From positions 1,870,001-1,934,000 of the forward strand of contig JAFBJZ010000438.1 in NCBI GenBank assembly GCA_016785225.1: a stretch of DNA of 64,000 nucleotides. Direction: 5' to 3'. Under the pieces are notes generated by a model, which saw nothing but the letters and a program-made list of their open reading frames with translations, was not told where the DNA came from and ran no database searches. Shown here one piece after another: positions 37,716 through 50,106 of the stretch. How positions within the stretch are numbered: the stretch's first letter is position 1; every line of letters starts with the position of its first letter. Source of the stretch: Psettodes erumei. Lineage: Eukaryota; Chordata; Actinopteri; Pleuronectiformes; Psettodidae. Position numbers and translations under genes: made by a program.

Positions 37716-40200
37716 AGAGTTACTGCTAAAGTCATTAGCTTTCAATGAGGTGGTAGGTTTTGTCTCTGCACGTTAGCTCTTGCACATAATGAGAATCTCA
37801 ATGGCACTACAGCTGCGTGCATACTCAGTTTGTACTGATACAGTATTATGGCAGTTCTCTGTAGACTAAACAATATATATGGAATAGTCCTACATGCAGA
37901 TCATATTTTCTACTGTGCTTTAATGCTTATAAATGTGTATGTTCAATTATTTACTCCCTGTACTGTAATCTAAGATATCCTGTATTGTTTCCTACTTTGT
38001 GAAATATATTTTTATAAATACTGCTGAATGATTGTGGTTCCTTATGCAGCTGAAATATCACTGACAATACGAGATCACGGATAGAATATCAATGCTGTTA
38101 AAGGGGCACTACACCAATTTTACGCTAGGGTCAGTTTAGTCAACACAAAGAGTGCTTGTTAAAATGGTTGTATAATGTCTCCTGTGGCTCTGAGGGTAGC
38201 CTTAGAAAACTACCCTGACAATGTCATTGTGGTATCATCAGGTTTATCTGTGCATGGGCTTGGAGACAAATTTACAAAAGAATGCCTGTGTGGAGAGATT
38301 GAAAGACACAGGAGCCTATCAGGCCTCAGAGGGCCTAACATAAGATGTTTTCATTTGCATTATGGAACATTTAAGAGCCAATACATTTGGAGCTTGACCT
38401 ATAAAAGGACAAAACTTCAAGCTACCTTGGCCTCTACTTTGAATTTAACCATTAATTTTAAAATCTGTCATTCAGATGTCCTAACCGTACCCTTCTTCAT
38501 AATGATGAGCAGTGTAATCTGCAATAAATTTCTGGGTATATTTTGGTGTTTGAAGTCCTTTTTCTTCTCACGTGAAAACATTTTGTCTGAAAAAACAAGC
38601 AAACTGCAAAATTTCATTGCGAATTAGCTCCCCAAAAGCCTTGAACATTACAGAATAATACTCAGCAACAGAGTCCAAGATCAGGAACCAGACCCATCCT
38701 CGAAACAGCAGGACAGCTGTGCTGAATCTCTGCAAATGCTTCTGGCAGGCTTATGTGTCATAAAACAGTGTGACAAAGACAAAAGCAGCCCTGTAGAATT
38801 TTAGAAATATTTCCTACACTGTTCACTTAGTCATCTAGTATATTCCTCCTTGAATACTAGCTATAAAAGTCAGTTTCACTGTCATTCCTTGTGCTGTGGA
38901 AGGCAGAAAAACTGACTTTTAACAACATCAACATTCTATTATTACAGCTTTAGATTGAACCCACACCCTAAAAACAGCAACAAGATAGGAAAAGGCATCA
39001 AGAGGGAGAAACCAGCAGCTTTTCCTTGGCTTGAAAATGTCTCTGATGTTGACAGCAACCTTTCACCCTTATAGTTTCTGTTTTGCTTGTTCAGAAAATA
39101 CACATTTCTTAAGAATGTGCTTTATCAGTTTGACAATATGGAGTTGGGAGAGTTCAACTTTTAGAAGGATATAGCCAACAGTACTGCTCAAATAACTTGC
39201 AAGTGTGGCTGCATCACTCTGATTGGTACATGGTAGTCTTTGAATATGGTCACAATTAATCAACAAGCATTAAAATGTGGTGTGTATTATTTCACTTATT
39301 TTTTCATATCTAATTTTAAACATTCATTGAATATGTAATTTAGTCCTATTAGACTGATGCAACATAATGTGCTGTGTTTCAGCATGTTTCTTATCAAAGA
39401 GAAAAACACTTTGAGACCATCGTGTTTCAATACTAATGTGTTATCTCCTCATGTACCAGCAAGAAACAGATATTGTATGAGAAAGGCCATCATCATAGTT
39501 ATTAAGCTATGTAAATTTGTAAATCTGTTGTGTTAGAGTGATAGGCTACTCATCTGCCCCTGTTATTTATTTAATTATATTTATTAGCAAAAATTACATA
39601 TCATGCAATGTCTTGTTTTCTTGAAACAAGTTTAAGCAAGCATTGTCTCCTCTTAGTTAAACTTGAAAGATTAGACTTTTGTTCCACTTAATCTGATATT
39701 GAGGTTTCTGACAAATAAAAACAAAAATAAATAGCTTTTGGTCATATCAGAAAACCACACAAAATAGTATGCCTAAATAGAGAGAGATTACATGAACATA
39801 CACACCCACAGTGAAGTTATAGTTATAGTTACAGTTATAACGTCATTGTGATGAAAAATATTAGTTACAAAGATTAAACACATTTGATGTCAGAAATAAG
39901 AAGTAGCAGAAATCTTATCATCTAATTCCCCACCCTAACATATATTTACCTTTTCCAAACTTTCTAAATTGGTGCTGCTACATACCTCTCTGGGATTGAT
40001 GGATTTCTTGGATGTTGAACCTGGAAGCTGCTCTGTTTAAACACCTGATTTATTATTCAAAAATCAGCCAAAAAAACACTTGTAGTGACATGCGGCCCTG
40101 GAAGGCCAGCCACTCATTACAGTCAATCTTCAAGCTTCCTCACTGCTGTGTATGGCTGAAGGTGTTTTTTTTATATTTTTCCATGACCTTTCTTTTTGCA
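37716..40200. other. intergenic, nothing recognised
   Basis: A/T-rich sequence downstream of cdh8 with no motif-bearing frame. The 150-codon frame at 38175-38627 has no domain, signal or membrane pattern and I do not support it as a gene. Confidence 0.6.
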
Positions 40201-40952
40201 CTTTTAACACATATAATATATTAAATGGTTATGAAACATATTTTTTAATGATTTTTTGCACTTTTACAACATTTTATATTTGTATTTTTCCACATTTTTC
40301 CACATAGGTATGACCTATGCATAATATATACAAAGCATGGTAAGAAAAACTGTATGTAAAACAGGTCATAGTACAGTATGTTTTTAAAATGTGAAAAATA
40401 TAAAATGTCATAAACATAATATGTGTTAAAATGTTTTCAAAAAGTCTTGTATGTCATAAACAGCAGAGTTACAACTGTGTGTCATCTTTTGGGCCCTTAC
40501 AAGAAGAAAAATAGTAATAGAGCCCTACCAAACTGACTGGGTTTCAACACTGCAGAACTGGTATTAGAAAAATAAGAAACATCAAATAATAGTTTTACAT
40601 GTATAGTAGGTCATAAAATTGCAAAAATAAGTCAAAGTATAATTTATCATAAAAAACAAGAAAATCATCAAAGAATATTGCTTAGTATATTACATGATGA
40701 AATTTTTTTAAAAATGCCATAGTCTTGTATATTGTAAAAATGCAACAAAAGTCCATAGTATAGTCTCATAAACATGTGAAAAAGTGTCATAGTATAATTT
40801 ATCCAAAAATGCAAAAATTATGTTTCATAAACAATTCATATTAAACTGTCATAGTTTAATATGAATTTAATATGAATAGTATATGTCATAAAATTACAAA
40901 AAAATCATATAAAATGCTGCAAATACATAAGAAATATTAAAGTGTTTCACTA

Positions 40953-40957
<5 letters not shown>

Positions 40958-40992
<35 letters not shown>
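40958..40992. repeat. (TA)n microsatellite
   Basis: About 17 uninterrupted TA units followed by further AT-rich sequence, inside the larger AT-rich array. Confidence 0.95.
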
Positions 40993-40997
<5 letters not shown>

Positions 40998-41439
40998 TAT
41001 ATATATGTATATAAACTTTCATAGTATTTTATAAAAGTGCCAAATCTTGTCATCATATAAAATGTAACTAACATGTAAGATTAAAGTAAAGGCCATGGTA
41101 TAGTATGTTGTAAAAATGTGAGAAAATATCATAATGTAATATGACATAGATGTGACAGCACCAAAAACTAAATTGTATAGTATGTCAAAAAATTTTTTTT
41201 TTTTTTTTTAAATCTGTATATTTTATGCTGTAAAAAGCGCAAACATGTCAATTTATGGTACATTAAACTAACTGGAAAAAATCATAGTATAGTATTTTGT
41301 AAAAGTGACAGAAGTGTAGTATGTTGTTAAAAATGAAAAAAGGCATGAAAAATATAATACTATAGTAAGGTATAAGAATACTGTAAAAATAAAATCATGG
41401 TATAGTAAGGCATAAAAATGTTATAAAATATTTACACTT

Positions 41440-41515
41440 AAAGGTCCCAGCCAACTGGTGAGAGAGAAAAGCTCTTACCTCGCTGAATCACCATTAGAAC
41501 CCAAAAAAGAATGTT
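41440..41515. repeat. second short insertion in the AT-rich array
   Basis: It begins AGGTCCCAGCC and ends next to AAGAATGTTAGGAAAAATGTCAT. The SINE-like fragment at 42 kb shares the GTCCCAGCC string and is also followed by AAGAATGTTTGGAAAAAT. This suggests the two insertions and their flanks are diverged copies of a larger repeat unit. Confidence 0.35.
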
Positions 41516-41947
41516 AGGAAAAATGTCATTATAGTTAGATATAAAAAGGTCATGAAATATGTCATAGTAAAATGAGGCATAAAACTGCCTTAAAAATGTA
41601 AATGTGTAATAAGGAGTTACAATGCCTGAAAAGAAATTATATATAGTAAGGCATTAAAATCTTATCAAAATGTCATAGTATAGTAAGTTATAAAGTGACA
41701 TAAAAATATCATTATATAATAGGGCATAAAAACATCATTAAAATTGTCATAGTATAGTTAGAGATTAAGATATGAAAAATACATTTTTATAGTAAAGCAA
41801 AAAAAAATGCCATGAAAAATGTCATAGTATAGTGAGGTATAGAAACAATGACAATGAATGTAGCTGTATAGTAAGGCTTAAAATTTAATTAAAATGTCAT
41901 CATTTAGCAAGGCTTAAAATTTCATGAAATATATTATAATTTAGTAA

Positions 41948-42095
41948 ACAATACGTGGATAAAACCTACACAGGAATGAGGAGAACTTGCAAAATCCACA
42001 CAAAAAAGTCCCAGCCACACTGATATTTAAACCAAGAACCTTCATGCTGGGATGGAAGAAAAATAACCACTGCACCACTGTAACTGTGGAGAAAA
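41948..42095 (-). mobile_element. tRNA-derived SINE-like fragment
   Basis: On the minus strand it reads GTGGTGCAGTGGTTA (box A-like), then AAGGTTCTTGGTTTAAAT (degenerate box B area), then TTTGTGTGGATTTTGCAAG and TTCTCCTCATTCCTGTGTAGG. This is the familiar teleost repeat in which a GTGGTGCAGTGGTTAGCA head precedes a GTGTGGAGTTTGCATGTTCT block. The element is old and incomplete. Confidence 0.6.
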
Positions 42096-42919
42096 GAATG
42101 TTTGGAAAAATTTCATATTAAAACAAGGCTTAATAGATTTATTAAAGTTTTCATAGTAAAGTAAGACATAAAAATCTTATGAAAAATCTTTCAGTACAGT
42201 AAGGTATAGAAAGATAATTCAAAATGTCATAGTAGAATTAGGAATAAAAATGAAATAGCTCATAAGACCACATGCTAAAACAGTAAAGGTTGTATTGTCA
42301 CAAGAGGAAGGGAATATGAGTCAGTGAGGCTTGAGTATAACAGTGTATACATCATGTTCTCCCTGTGAGGATTTTTTTTTTTTTTGATACAGAAGTTTAT
42401 GTAACAAATATAGAATGGCTTTAAGCTGCAGGCCTGATTTAATAAACGTTCAACTTTTTTTTATTTCTCAGTAGTGTAGATTCAGTGTGGTTCAGCACAA
42501 TGAGAAGAACAAACACTGTTACCATTGAAAGGTTTCTTAATTTCATGCTTTAACAAGAAAGCCCTCTGAGAGTGCAGACATCTGCCAAATGCTGAACATT
42601 TCCCCAAAACTACTTTGGAATTTCACTGATTATGAATTAATTTACAGTTTAAAGGTGGCAACAAATAAATGATCAAAAAATCTGATCATTAAATCTTGAG
42701 TAATGCTGCTAACATGGCTAACATAAAAACAAACAAAAAAACCTCTATAATGAGTACCATCTTCATCTGGATCTATTGCTGTGACTACTGGGCATAATTA
42801 AAATCTGTTAACACTCTCCTGAGTCTATACCATAGCAGCTACAATTTGCCTCTGTCTCTCCATATCCTTATACTGCAGGTATCTGACTCTGTAGCAGCTG
42901 GATCCAGATGTAACTACTC

Positions 42920-43046
42920 AAATATTGTTAGTAGTAGTTGTAGTAGCAGACGTGGTAGTACTAGCAGTTGTTGTAATTGTATTAATGTTAGTCGTTGTAG
43001 TAACTGTTGATGGAGTAATAGTAGTAGTATTCTACTAATGCTAGTA
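42920..43046. repeat. degenerate GTA/GTT trinucleotide tract
   Basis: Runs of GTAGTAGTTGTAGTAG-like triplets, decaying over about 120 bp, just upstream of a CT tract and a retroposon tail. Confidence 0.7.
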
Positions 43047-43189
43047 TTGCTGTCATGAGAACAATCACTGTGCAGTGCAAGATTATACTAATATATGCAA
43101 TTGTTCTTGGTCTCACTCTTCCCCTCTTTCTCATCTGCCACTTTCTCCTATCTTTATCTTCTCCCTCCCTCTCTCTTCTGCTGTCCTCC

Positions 43190-43460
43190 TTTCTCTCTCT
43201 CTCTCTCTCTCTCTCGACCCCTTCCACCTCCTTTCTCCCATCTCTCTTTCAATCCAACAGGTCGAGGCAGATGGCCGCCCAAGTCTGAGTCCGGTTCTGC
43301 TGTCTGAGATTTCTGCCTGTTCGAAAGAAGTTCTTTCTCTCCACTCTTGCCAAGTGCTTGCTCATCTTGGAAATTGTAGTGGTTTTCTCTGTGTAAAGTG
43401 CTCAGAAATATTGAAAATGTTGTGAATGGGTGCTATACAAATAAAATTGAATTGGATTTT
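43190..43460 (+). mobile_element. retroposon 3' tail (LINE/SINE-type, family uncertain) with upstream CT tract
   Basis: A CT-rich tract (to about 43215) is followed by GTCGAGGCAGATGGCCGCCC, GTCTGAGTCCGGTTCTGCT, CTTGCCAAGTGCTTGCTCAT and GCTATACAAATAAAATTGAA. This combination is a very common dispersed repeat tail in teleosts. It ends with the AATAAAATTGAATTG signature typical of non-LTR retroposons. Open frames over it are incidental. Confidence 0.65.
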
Positions 43461-43499
43461 ACCTTTATTAGTCACTGACAAATCTGTATGTGTGATCTT

Positions 43500-44010
43500 T
43501 GCAGTCCAATTCTTTTGTTGGAAGACCAAGAACAGACTAGAGAACATACATTTCAGAAACAGCATAATTTATTATGGTCACAGGTAAAGTATAGCAGCGC
43601 TGGGCACCAAATTGTCTGTCTTGCAGGATCTCAGTCAGACTGAGCCCCAATCTTTGGAAATGGTTGACATTTATTTTCTTGGGCTGGGTGACGTATACAA
43701 GACCGATTATAACGCGCCAATGCCCAGGGATGTGGGGAGGACAACCGCTGTCCTCGCCTTGTTCTTGGAATATGTTAACCAACATGTGTGAGTGTTGTTT
43801 TGGCATATAGCTAATGCAACAGACCTTACTGATAGAATAGAGAAGTTTCATTTGCCTCCTGGTATGCAAAACATTTCTAACATGTTATCTTATAGTTCAA
43901 GACCTTACAAGGACATGCATTGTGTGAAAAGTATAAAACTGGAACGTAAGCTTACTGGAAAAGTACAGAATAAGGATTCATGATGTCTTAAAACAAAGCC
44001 AATTATAACA
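43500..44010 (-). mobile_element. solo LTR-like element, copy 1
   Basis: This 511-bp element is homologous along its length to the copy at 49619-50102. Termini are TG...ACA on the plus strand. An AATAAA on the minus strand (TTTATT at 43568-43573) suggests minus-strand transcription. Flanks are TCTT on the left and GCTT on the right, a possible mutated 4-bp target duplication. There is no internal coding sequence, so it looks like a solo LTR left after recombination. The superfamily is unresolved. Confidence 0.6.
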
Positions 44011-44729
44011 GCTTGTCTTTTTAGAAGAGAAGAGTATCGAGATCTGGATCTGGTTAAATTTTTGATATTTTTTTTGAAAGATCTGACAAAGTGTACCCCA
44101 ATTTTTGTGAATCTGAATATTTATGCACTGATGGAGACCTCTGGTAAAAAAAAACCAAAAAAACAACTGAAAATTCCTTCATTTCTTTTCATGTAATCCT
44201 CCTAACAAACAATCAACAAAAAAATGAACTGAACCAAAACTATAACCTCCTTGGCAAAGGGTACAAGACATAAATATGTAACAGAAAGCGGTCAGTGTGG
44301 AATATGTGCAGACAAAAAGTAAAGCCTGTAACATAAAGGCCCTAGAGCTGGGGACCAAAATCTTTAACTGGAAGATGTTGAAAGGGTTATGGTAAATATA
44401 ATCAACACAGTTATCTTAAAAGATATCATGTCTTCTAAGTACTCCTAGTTTAAAAGATTACATTTTTATTTATTTCGTGTCATTTTTCAATATCTCACTG
44501 GTGGAAGTGGCAGGAATCGACTGTTTAAATGTGAAGATGACGCATAGTCCCAAACTTTGTACTAATTAAATGAACACAATCCAGTTTACACATAGGGAAT
44601 CATGGGGTCATTTTCCAGATGCGAATCCAGCATTACACATACTCTTCTGCTCACATATTTTGCAAAATGTATATTATTACTTTCATCTGTTATCTTTTCA
44701 CTCTATTTTTGCTATATTCTATTAAGGAG

Positions 44730-44792
44730 CATTGTAACAAAGAACTACCCCCCGGGGGCATCAATAAAGTAATTCTAATTCTGATTCTGATA
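44730..44792 (+). repeat. short retroposon tail with ATTCTG-type simple repeat
   Basis: GGGGGCATCAATAAAGTAAT is followed by TCTAATTCTGATTCTGAT. The layout (GC-rich block, AATAAA, then a short tandem tail) is that of non-LTR retroposon 3' ends in fish. Confidence 0.45.
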
Positions 44793-47700
44793 TACTGTAT
44801 TAATTAAAACTTGTTCATTAGTCTATAAATAAATAAACTGTATGTTTTAATGTATTAAAACAGAAGCCTTCTTAAATTTCTCTCAGACAAATAGCTTTCT
44901 TACCTTTCCTCTCAATAACAAATTCCCAACTGAATTCACAAATAAACCCATTTCTGTATGATATGTATTTATTCCCTCATTATGACTGAACTTATTCGGG
45001 CAGGATAACCTTAACGGTAACTTTTTAATTACGTTTCATCAAATAGTGTTTACATATCTAATTTAGTCCACTTTGATCTTCTGACGTTGCAGTGAGAGAT
45101 GTTCCACAGCATCACTACAAAAGAAAATCAAAGTAAACAGTGATAAAGTGTAGCAATATGTGGTGGAGTAAGTGGACTTGTCAAAGCAAATGGTAATGAA
45201 AATCATCAAAGACTAAAAGCAGACTGTCTCAAAGTTTGTTTCCACAGTGGACAGAGAATTTTGGGGCTGTGCTGAAAAAGAATCACTCTAATGGTCTCAC
45301 CAATCTTGTGTTTTCATCATTGGTCACTGAACCACCAACCCACGTAAACACCATATGGTCCCCGCTGCTGGTCTAATTCATTCTTCTAGCAGTTTTAAAA
45401 GTTTTGTTGACATGAAGGACTGTGAGGCCAAAGCTAATTCAGCACATCCAGTTGATTCCAGCTAAACTTTTTTTTCTTTGTTTTTGGCCTGTTTCCTTAA
45501 TCATTCCTCAATCATCAAAATGACATTAAAGTCATGTCACTAATGCAGAACAAAAAGCAAGCTAGCCATGCAAATTCAACAGATGTAACCTGTGAAAAAG
45601 ACCATGTATCTACATGCTGAATCTTTCTTCCTTTGCTTGCTCCTCAGCAGCTGAGCAGGTGGAAATACAGGTGGGTGGAGGTGGGAGCAAGTAGGAACTT
45701 CAGTGACTTGGCACTGTGGTGGGTGTAAAGTTATTGTTCCAGACCAGCACAGGCTGCAAAGTAAGTTTTGAAACGACAGAAATCTGTACAGAAATCCAAG
45801 TAACTGCTAAATTACTGGCTTGACTTACAACTCAGTCCTTCCCCTGGAAATGTATTACAATCATTTTGTGCTGAGGGGAAGAGAAAATCAATCTTATTAC
45901 ACCTTTAATTCAACAGCAGTATGTTTTTTGTGTTCTGATTTCAGCAGAAGAGAGGGTAGCTGTTGTTTTGATTCATTGGTCGCTAACACAGTGATCCTAA
46001 TCATGCACCATGGAGTGTATAATTGACCCCATCTTCCAATTAGCATTAATTAGCACCTCTGTTGGTGGATAACACAGCTAGCAGAACTGCACCATAACTG
46101 TCCTACCGTTTCTGCGGTGCACCGCTGTCTCGGCTTCAGCCAAGATAACTGCCAGAACTAAAACGGTCCCTGAGCCGGGATGGTCCCTTCACAGCTGCTC
46201 ATGGGGATGAACGGAAGCTTCACCCTGCTGGCCAACAGAGCCAGTCTCATGAGTAGATGCAAGGGATTGTGTTTGGATTATCTTTGTTTGACACTTCTCT
46301 GTTGGAAATTATCATAGATGCTTACTTTACAGCAACATCATGGCATCATGGGTCTTTTTATTCAGAGAAAAAACCCTGAGCAGCAAAGGCTTTATAATTT
46401 TATTGTATTTGTTGTTTTTATCTTATTCAAGTTTGTATGTCCAGAACTCTATATCTGTTCAATAATATTTTGTGTGTCATCTCTTTCAACTCCACATCAG
46501 CTCCTGTCTCTTTTTTTAACTGGTTTCAGCACATTGTTTTGGTTTTTAAGCCCCCAACATTTCTGGTTTGGTCCACTCTCACCACTCTCACAGCCCCCTG
46601 GAAAAAAACAAAACATTTTATGATACTTACCCTTTACAGAATAACAGACAACAACTGGATTTGTAAGAATGCCAATGCTACTCCATGTCTGCTGGATGTG
46701 TAAAGAGGAAACTGTATGCTGAAAGCTTTGTTTCACATGTTTCACATCTGGGGAAAGGAAGTATATCAACATATGATTTCAATTATGGTTAGCATAAGGT
46801 CTTTGTCCTGAAATACAAACAAGGTATAGATATGTATAGATGCAAATCATTGGCATAATAATAGAATTCATATCAGCAGCTCAATTGCAAATTTTGACAT
46901 CTAATCACTACTGACTGCTGGTTTATCTCATCTCAATACTTCATTTGTGGTGATGTTTATTTGTGGCTTGTAATAGTGCAGTTCACAACCTGCCTCTTCG
47001 ACTCATAGGGGGAAACACCTGAGACAGAGAGAGGTGATAACCAGCTTCATGATACCATTATCCAGGGTCACCAGTTAGTTTTAATAAAGGTAGTAACCAA
47101 AATAGAGATGGAGACCTCAATACAAGAGGCCAGCAATATGGTGGTTGGCTGTTAGCCATGTTCTGCAAATATATTTTCTCACCCTGGACAAGCTCTGAAA
47201 GACTGAACTTCAATACAAACATGGAACATGATGCCAACAATATTGTTATGCAAGTGTTGTCTGATTAATACCACATCTTAGTGCTGACCTTGAACCCTTG
47301 AAGTTCTCCAACTTACAAAGAATGGAGAGGTCTGTAATTTTTATCGAAGGTACACGAAGGTACAGCTGTGAGCGACAGAATCTAAAACAAAATCCAGAAA
47401 AACACACTGTATGATTTTTAAATTATTAATTTGCATTCTATTGCATGAAATGCTTATTTGATACAATAGATAAAAGATAACTTAATATTTGGTACAGAAA
47501 CATTTGTTTACAATTACAGAGGTCAGATGTTTTGTGGAGTTCTTGACCAGGTTTTCACACAATGCAGCAGGGATTTTGGCCCATTCCTCCATACAGATCT
47601 TCTCCAGATCTTTCAGGTTTCTGGTCTCTTGAAAACTTGCAAGATCGGCATGCTATCAGATACTTATTTTCCCCACTGTACCTCTCATTCACACATTCAC

Positions 47701-49614
47701 ACACTGATGATGCAGCATCAGGAGCAATTAGGGGTTTGGTGTTTTGCTGAAGGACGCTTGGACATGCTTCCTGGAGAGTAAACCGGGTATCTTCCATTTG
47801 TTAGACGACTACTCCACCTCCTGAGCCATGCCAACTGCATCTTTCGGTCTCCCTCCTTTGCCTCTCTTGTCTCTATTTAACTGAAGGTGTGCACACACAT
47901 ACAGTGCGCACACACATACACACGCACAAACACACTTTGTGTGTTAGAGTATCTTCTTTTGTCTCGTTTGTGGTACACCACTATTCTTAGCACAACGAAC
48001 ACTGCCTCCACCTGACCGAGTGTACTAATTAAAAGAAAATAATGAGCTTGCATGTGTAACCATGGATGAAAAATTCTGGAGAGGTGCAAGATTTGGCAAG
48101 GTTTAGGCAAAAAACTACTTGTGTGTTTGAAGGGATCGTGGTTTGGGGTGAAATAAGTATGTCCTTAAGGTAAGAGGACATTCATCATTATGGTTACAAC
48201 AAACATGTCTCACACAGTAACCTGCTGTTTATCTCCCATGTAAAGGTCTTATGTTTTGTCAGCTCACCAATCAACCCTAACCTTGGCACATCAACTTTGT
48301 TGTTCTTTATGCCACGTCACCTAATTTTCTCCTTTTTTATGATTGTTACAGGTCACCTGGGTTGTACCTTATGCAGTCAAGTGGGTCACCAATTATTTGT
48401 TGGGTTGATGGTTCAGTCCTCTACTCCTCCAAACATTATTGTTTGGAGGCCAAAATTTTACCACTGTATGCATGATGGGTACAGTAGAATTATCTTGGTT
48501 TTAATTTCAGTTTTGATGGAAGTGCTCTAACATCATGGAATCTATACATCAGGCATAAAACTTAAAACAATAGATTAATTACTGATCTACCTACAAATTA
48601 GTATAAATAAAAAGTAAGTTATGACTCTGCCTTCTATGCTACAATTCTGCATTAAAGTGGGTGGCACTCCTCTTGAGAGAGAGCAAAAACTGTAAGTAAT
48701 GATAAGGTAATAATGAAGTAATGACGCGTTCCCAGTAGAACTCAGTATGATGCACCACGTTACTGGAGGGAACACAAAAAAGTATTCTAATTTGTACATA
48801 ATAAAGACGTTATTGGTTATGTGCCATTTAACAGCTGATTCAGTGGTAATCAGGAACGATTCACTAAGCTAGCGGTCAGTATGTCTATAACACAGACATC
48901 TAGGTACTAATCACTAGTCACTGGCTCATTAACATAGTGTGTAGTAGCCTGTACTGCAATAAAATATAATTTTAGTGTTCTTAGTTGTGCAATAATTAAT
49001 GTATTCAATTGCTATAATGGCATTTGAGGTTGAACGAGAAAAATATTGCATTACTTTGGTCACATTGTCACTTGGAAATGTGATGTTTGTCTTGTCTGTT
49101 TGTGCAAGGATCTTTGGCAGAGAGCTAGCAAATTAGGTGACACTATCTGAATTTAAACATCAGACAAAGAAAGTGACGTGTACATCTAACAACATTTTAA
49201 GGCACACAATGGATCATAATTGTTCTACTGTTGGAGGCTTGATTGATTTAGCCACAATAGCATCATTTCTTGCAAGTGCTGAAAATTTGAATTTGTTGAA
49301 TTTTGACCTAAACCATGCTGACCTTTGCAGTAACAGCCAATGACTGTGTGTACCACTGCTTGAACTGAAAGATGGAAAGTTATAAAATTCAAGCCCCGAG
49401 GTTGTCCCTGCCAGCAGCTTATTACAACCACATAGTACAACCAATTTGATATAGTGTTAAGAGCCACAAAGTCAGCATTAGCAAGAGGATGACAAGATGG
49501 GTGTCACTGTTTACAAGGTTGATTATAAGACTTGATTTGTAATTGGTATCAATTAAATCTTATAATAATGACTACAATATCCACAACTTAGCAGCATGTT
49601 TTTTTTTTTAAATG
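44793..49614. other. intergenic, nothing recognised
   Basis: Open frames are short and featureless. The two longest pairs overlap on opposite strands, as random frames do. No RNA gene was seen. Confidence 0.6.
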
Positions 49615-49618
49615 TACC

Positions 49619-50102
49619 TGATAGCCCGGTTCTTTTATTGGAAGCCAGGGCCGGAGCCAAACTGGAGAAATCTTCAGTTCAGAAACAGAACATTTATTAT
49701 GGTCACAGGTAAAGTGTAGCAGCACTAGGTTCAAAGTGACAGAGATCTTGCAGAATCTAAGTCAGAGTGAGCCCTGATCTTTGGAAATGGTTCACATTTA
49801 TCTTCTTGGGCTGGGTGACTTACAAACGACCGAATGTAACAGGCCAGTTCCCAGGGATGTGGGGAGGACATCCGATGTCCTCACCTTGTTCTTGGAATAT
49901 GTTAACCAACGTGTGAGTGTTGTTTTGGCGTACAGCTAATGCAACAGACCTTACTGATAGAATAGAGAAGTTTCATCTTCATTTATCTTATAGGTCTAGA
50001 CCTTACTAGGACATACATTGTGTGAGAAGTACAAAACTGGTACAGAATAAGGATTCATGATGTCATGATGTTCATGATGTTAAAACAAAGCCGATTATAA
50101 CA
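49619..50102 (-). mobile_element. solo LTR-like element, copy 2, with TACC target duplication
   Basis: This 484-bp element aligns with the copy at 43.5 kb. It starts TGATAGCCCGG and ends GATTATAACA, and TACC flanks both ends (49615-49618 and 50103-50106). TG...CA termini with a 4-bp duplication fit an LTR element. A minus-strand AATAAA lies at 49693-49698. CATGATGT is repeated near 50.06-50.08 kb where copy 1 has a single copy. Confidence 0.7.
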
Positions 50103-50106
50103 TACC

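Larger units (their letters stand above)
40200..42260. repeat. AT-rich degenerate tandem repeat array
   Basis: A unit of roughly 35-40 bp built on GTCATAGTATAGTAAGG, CATAAAAATG and TCATGAAAAAT recurs dozens of times with heavy divergence; see 41281-41430, 41521-41790 and 41815-41945. Some copies are reduced to CATAGTATAG. No coding capacity was seen. The array also contains the TA microsatellite at 40958 and two short insertions rich in tRNA-SINE-like sequence. Confidence 0.75.

Noticed and set aside
38175..38627. 150-codon plus-strand frame downstream of cdh8
   Set aside because: No recognisable domain or splice context, and mixed composition. A single open frame of this length is not strong evidence in 16 kb of intergenic DNA.
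43537..43869. 110-codon minus-strand frame
   Set aside because: It lies within solo LTR copy 1 and is not preserved in copy 2, so it is incidental.
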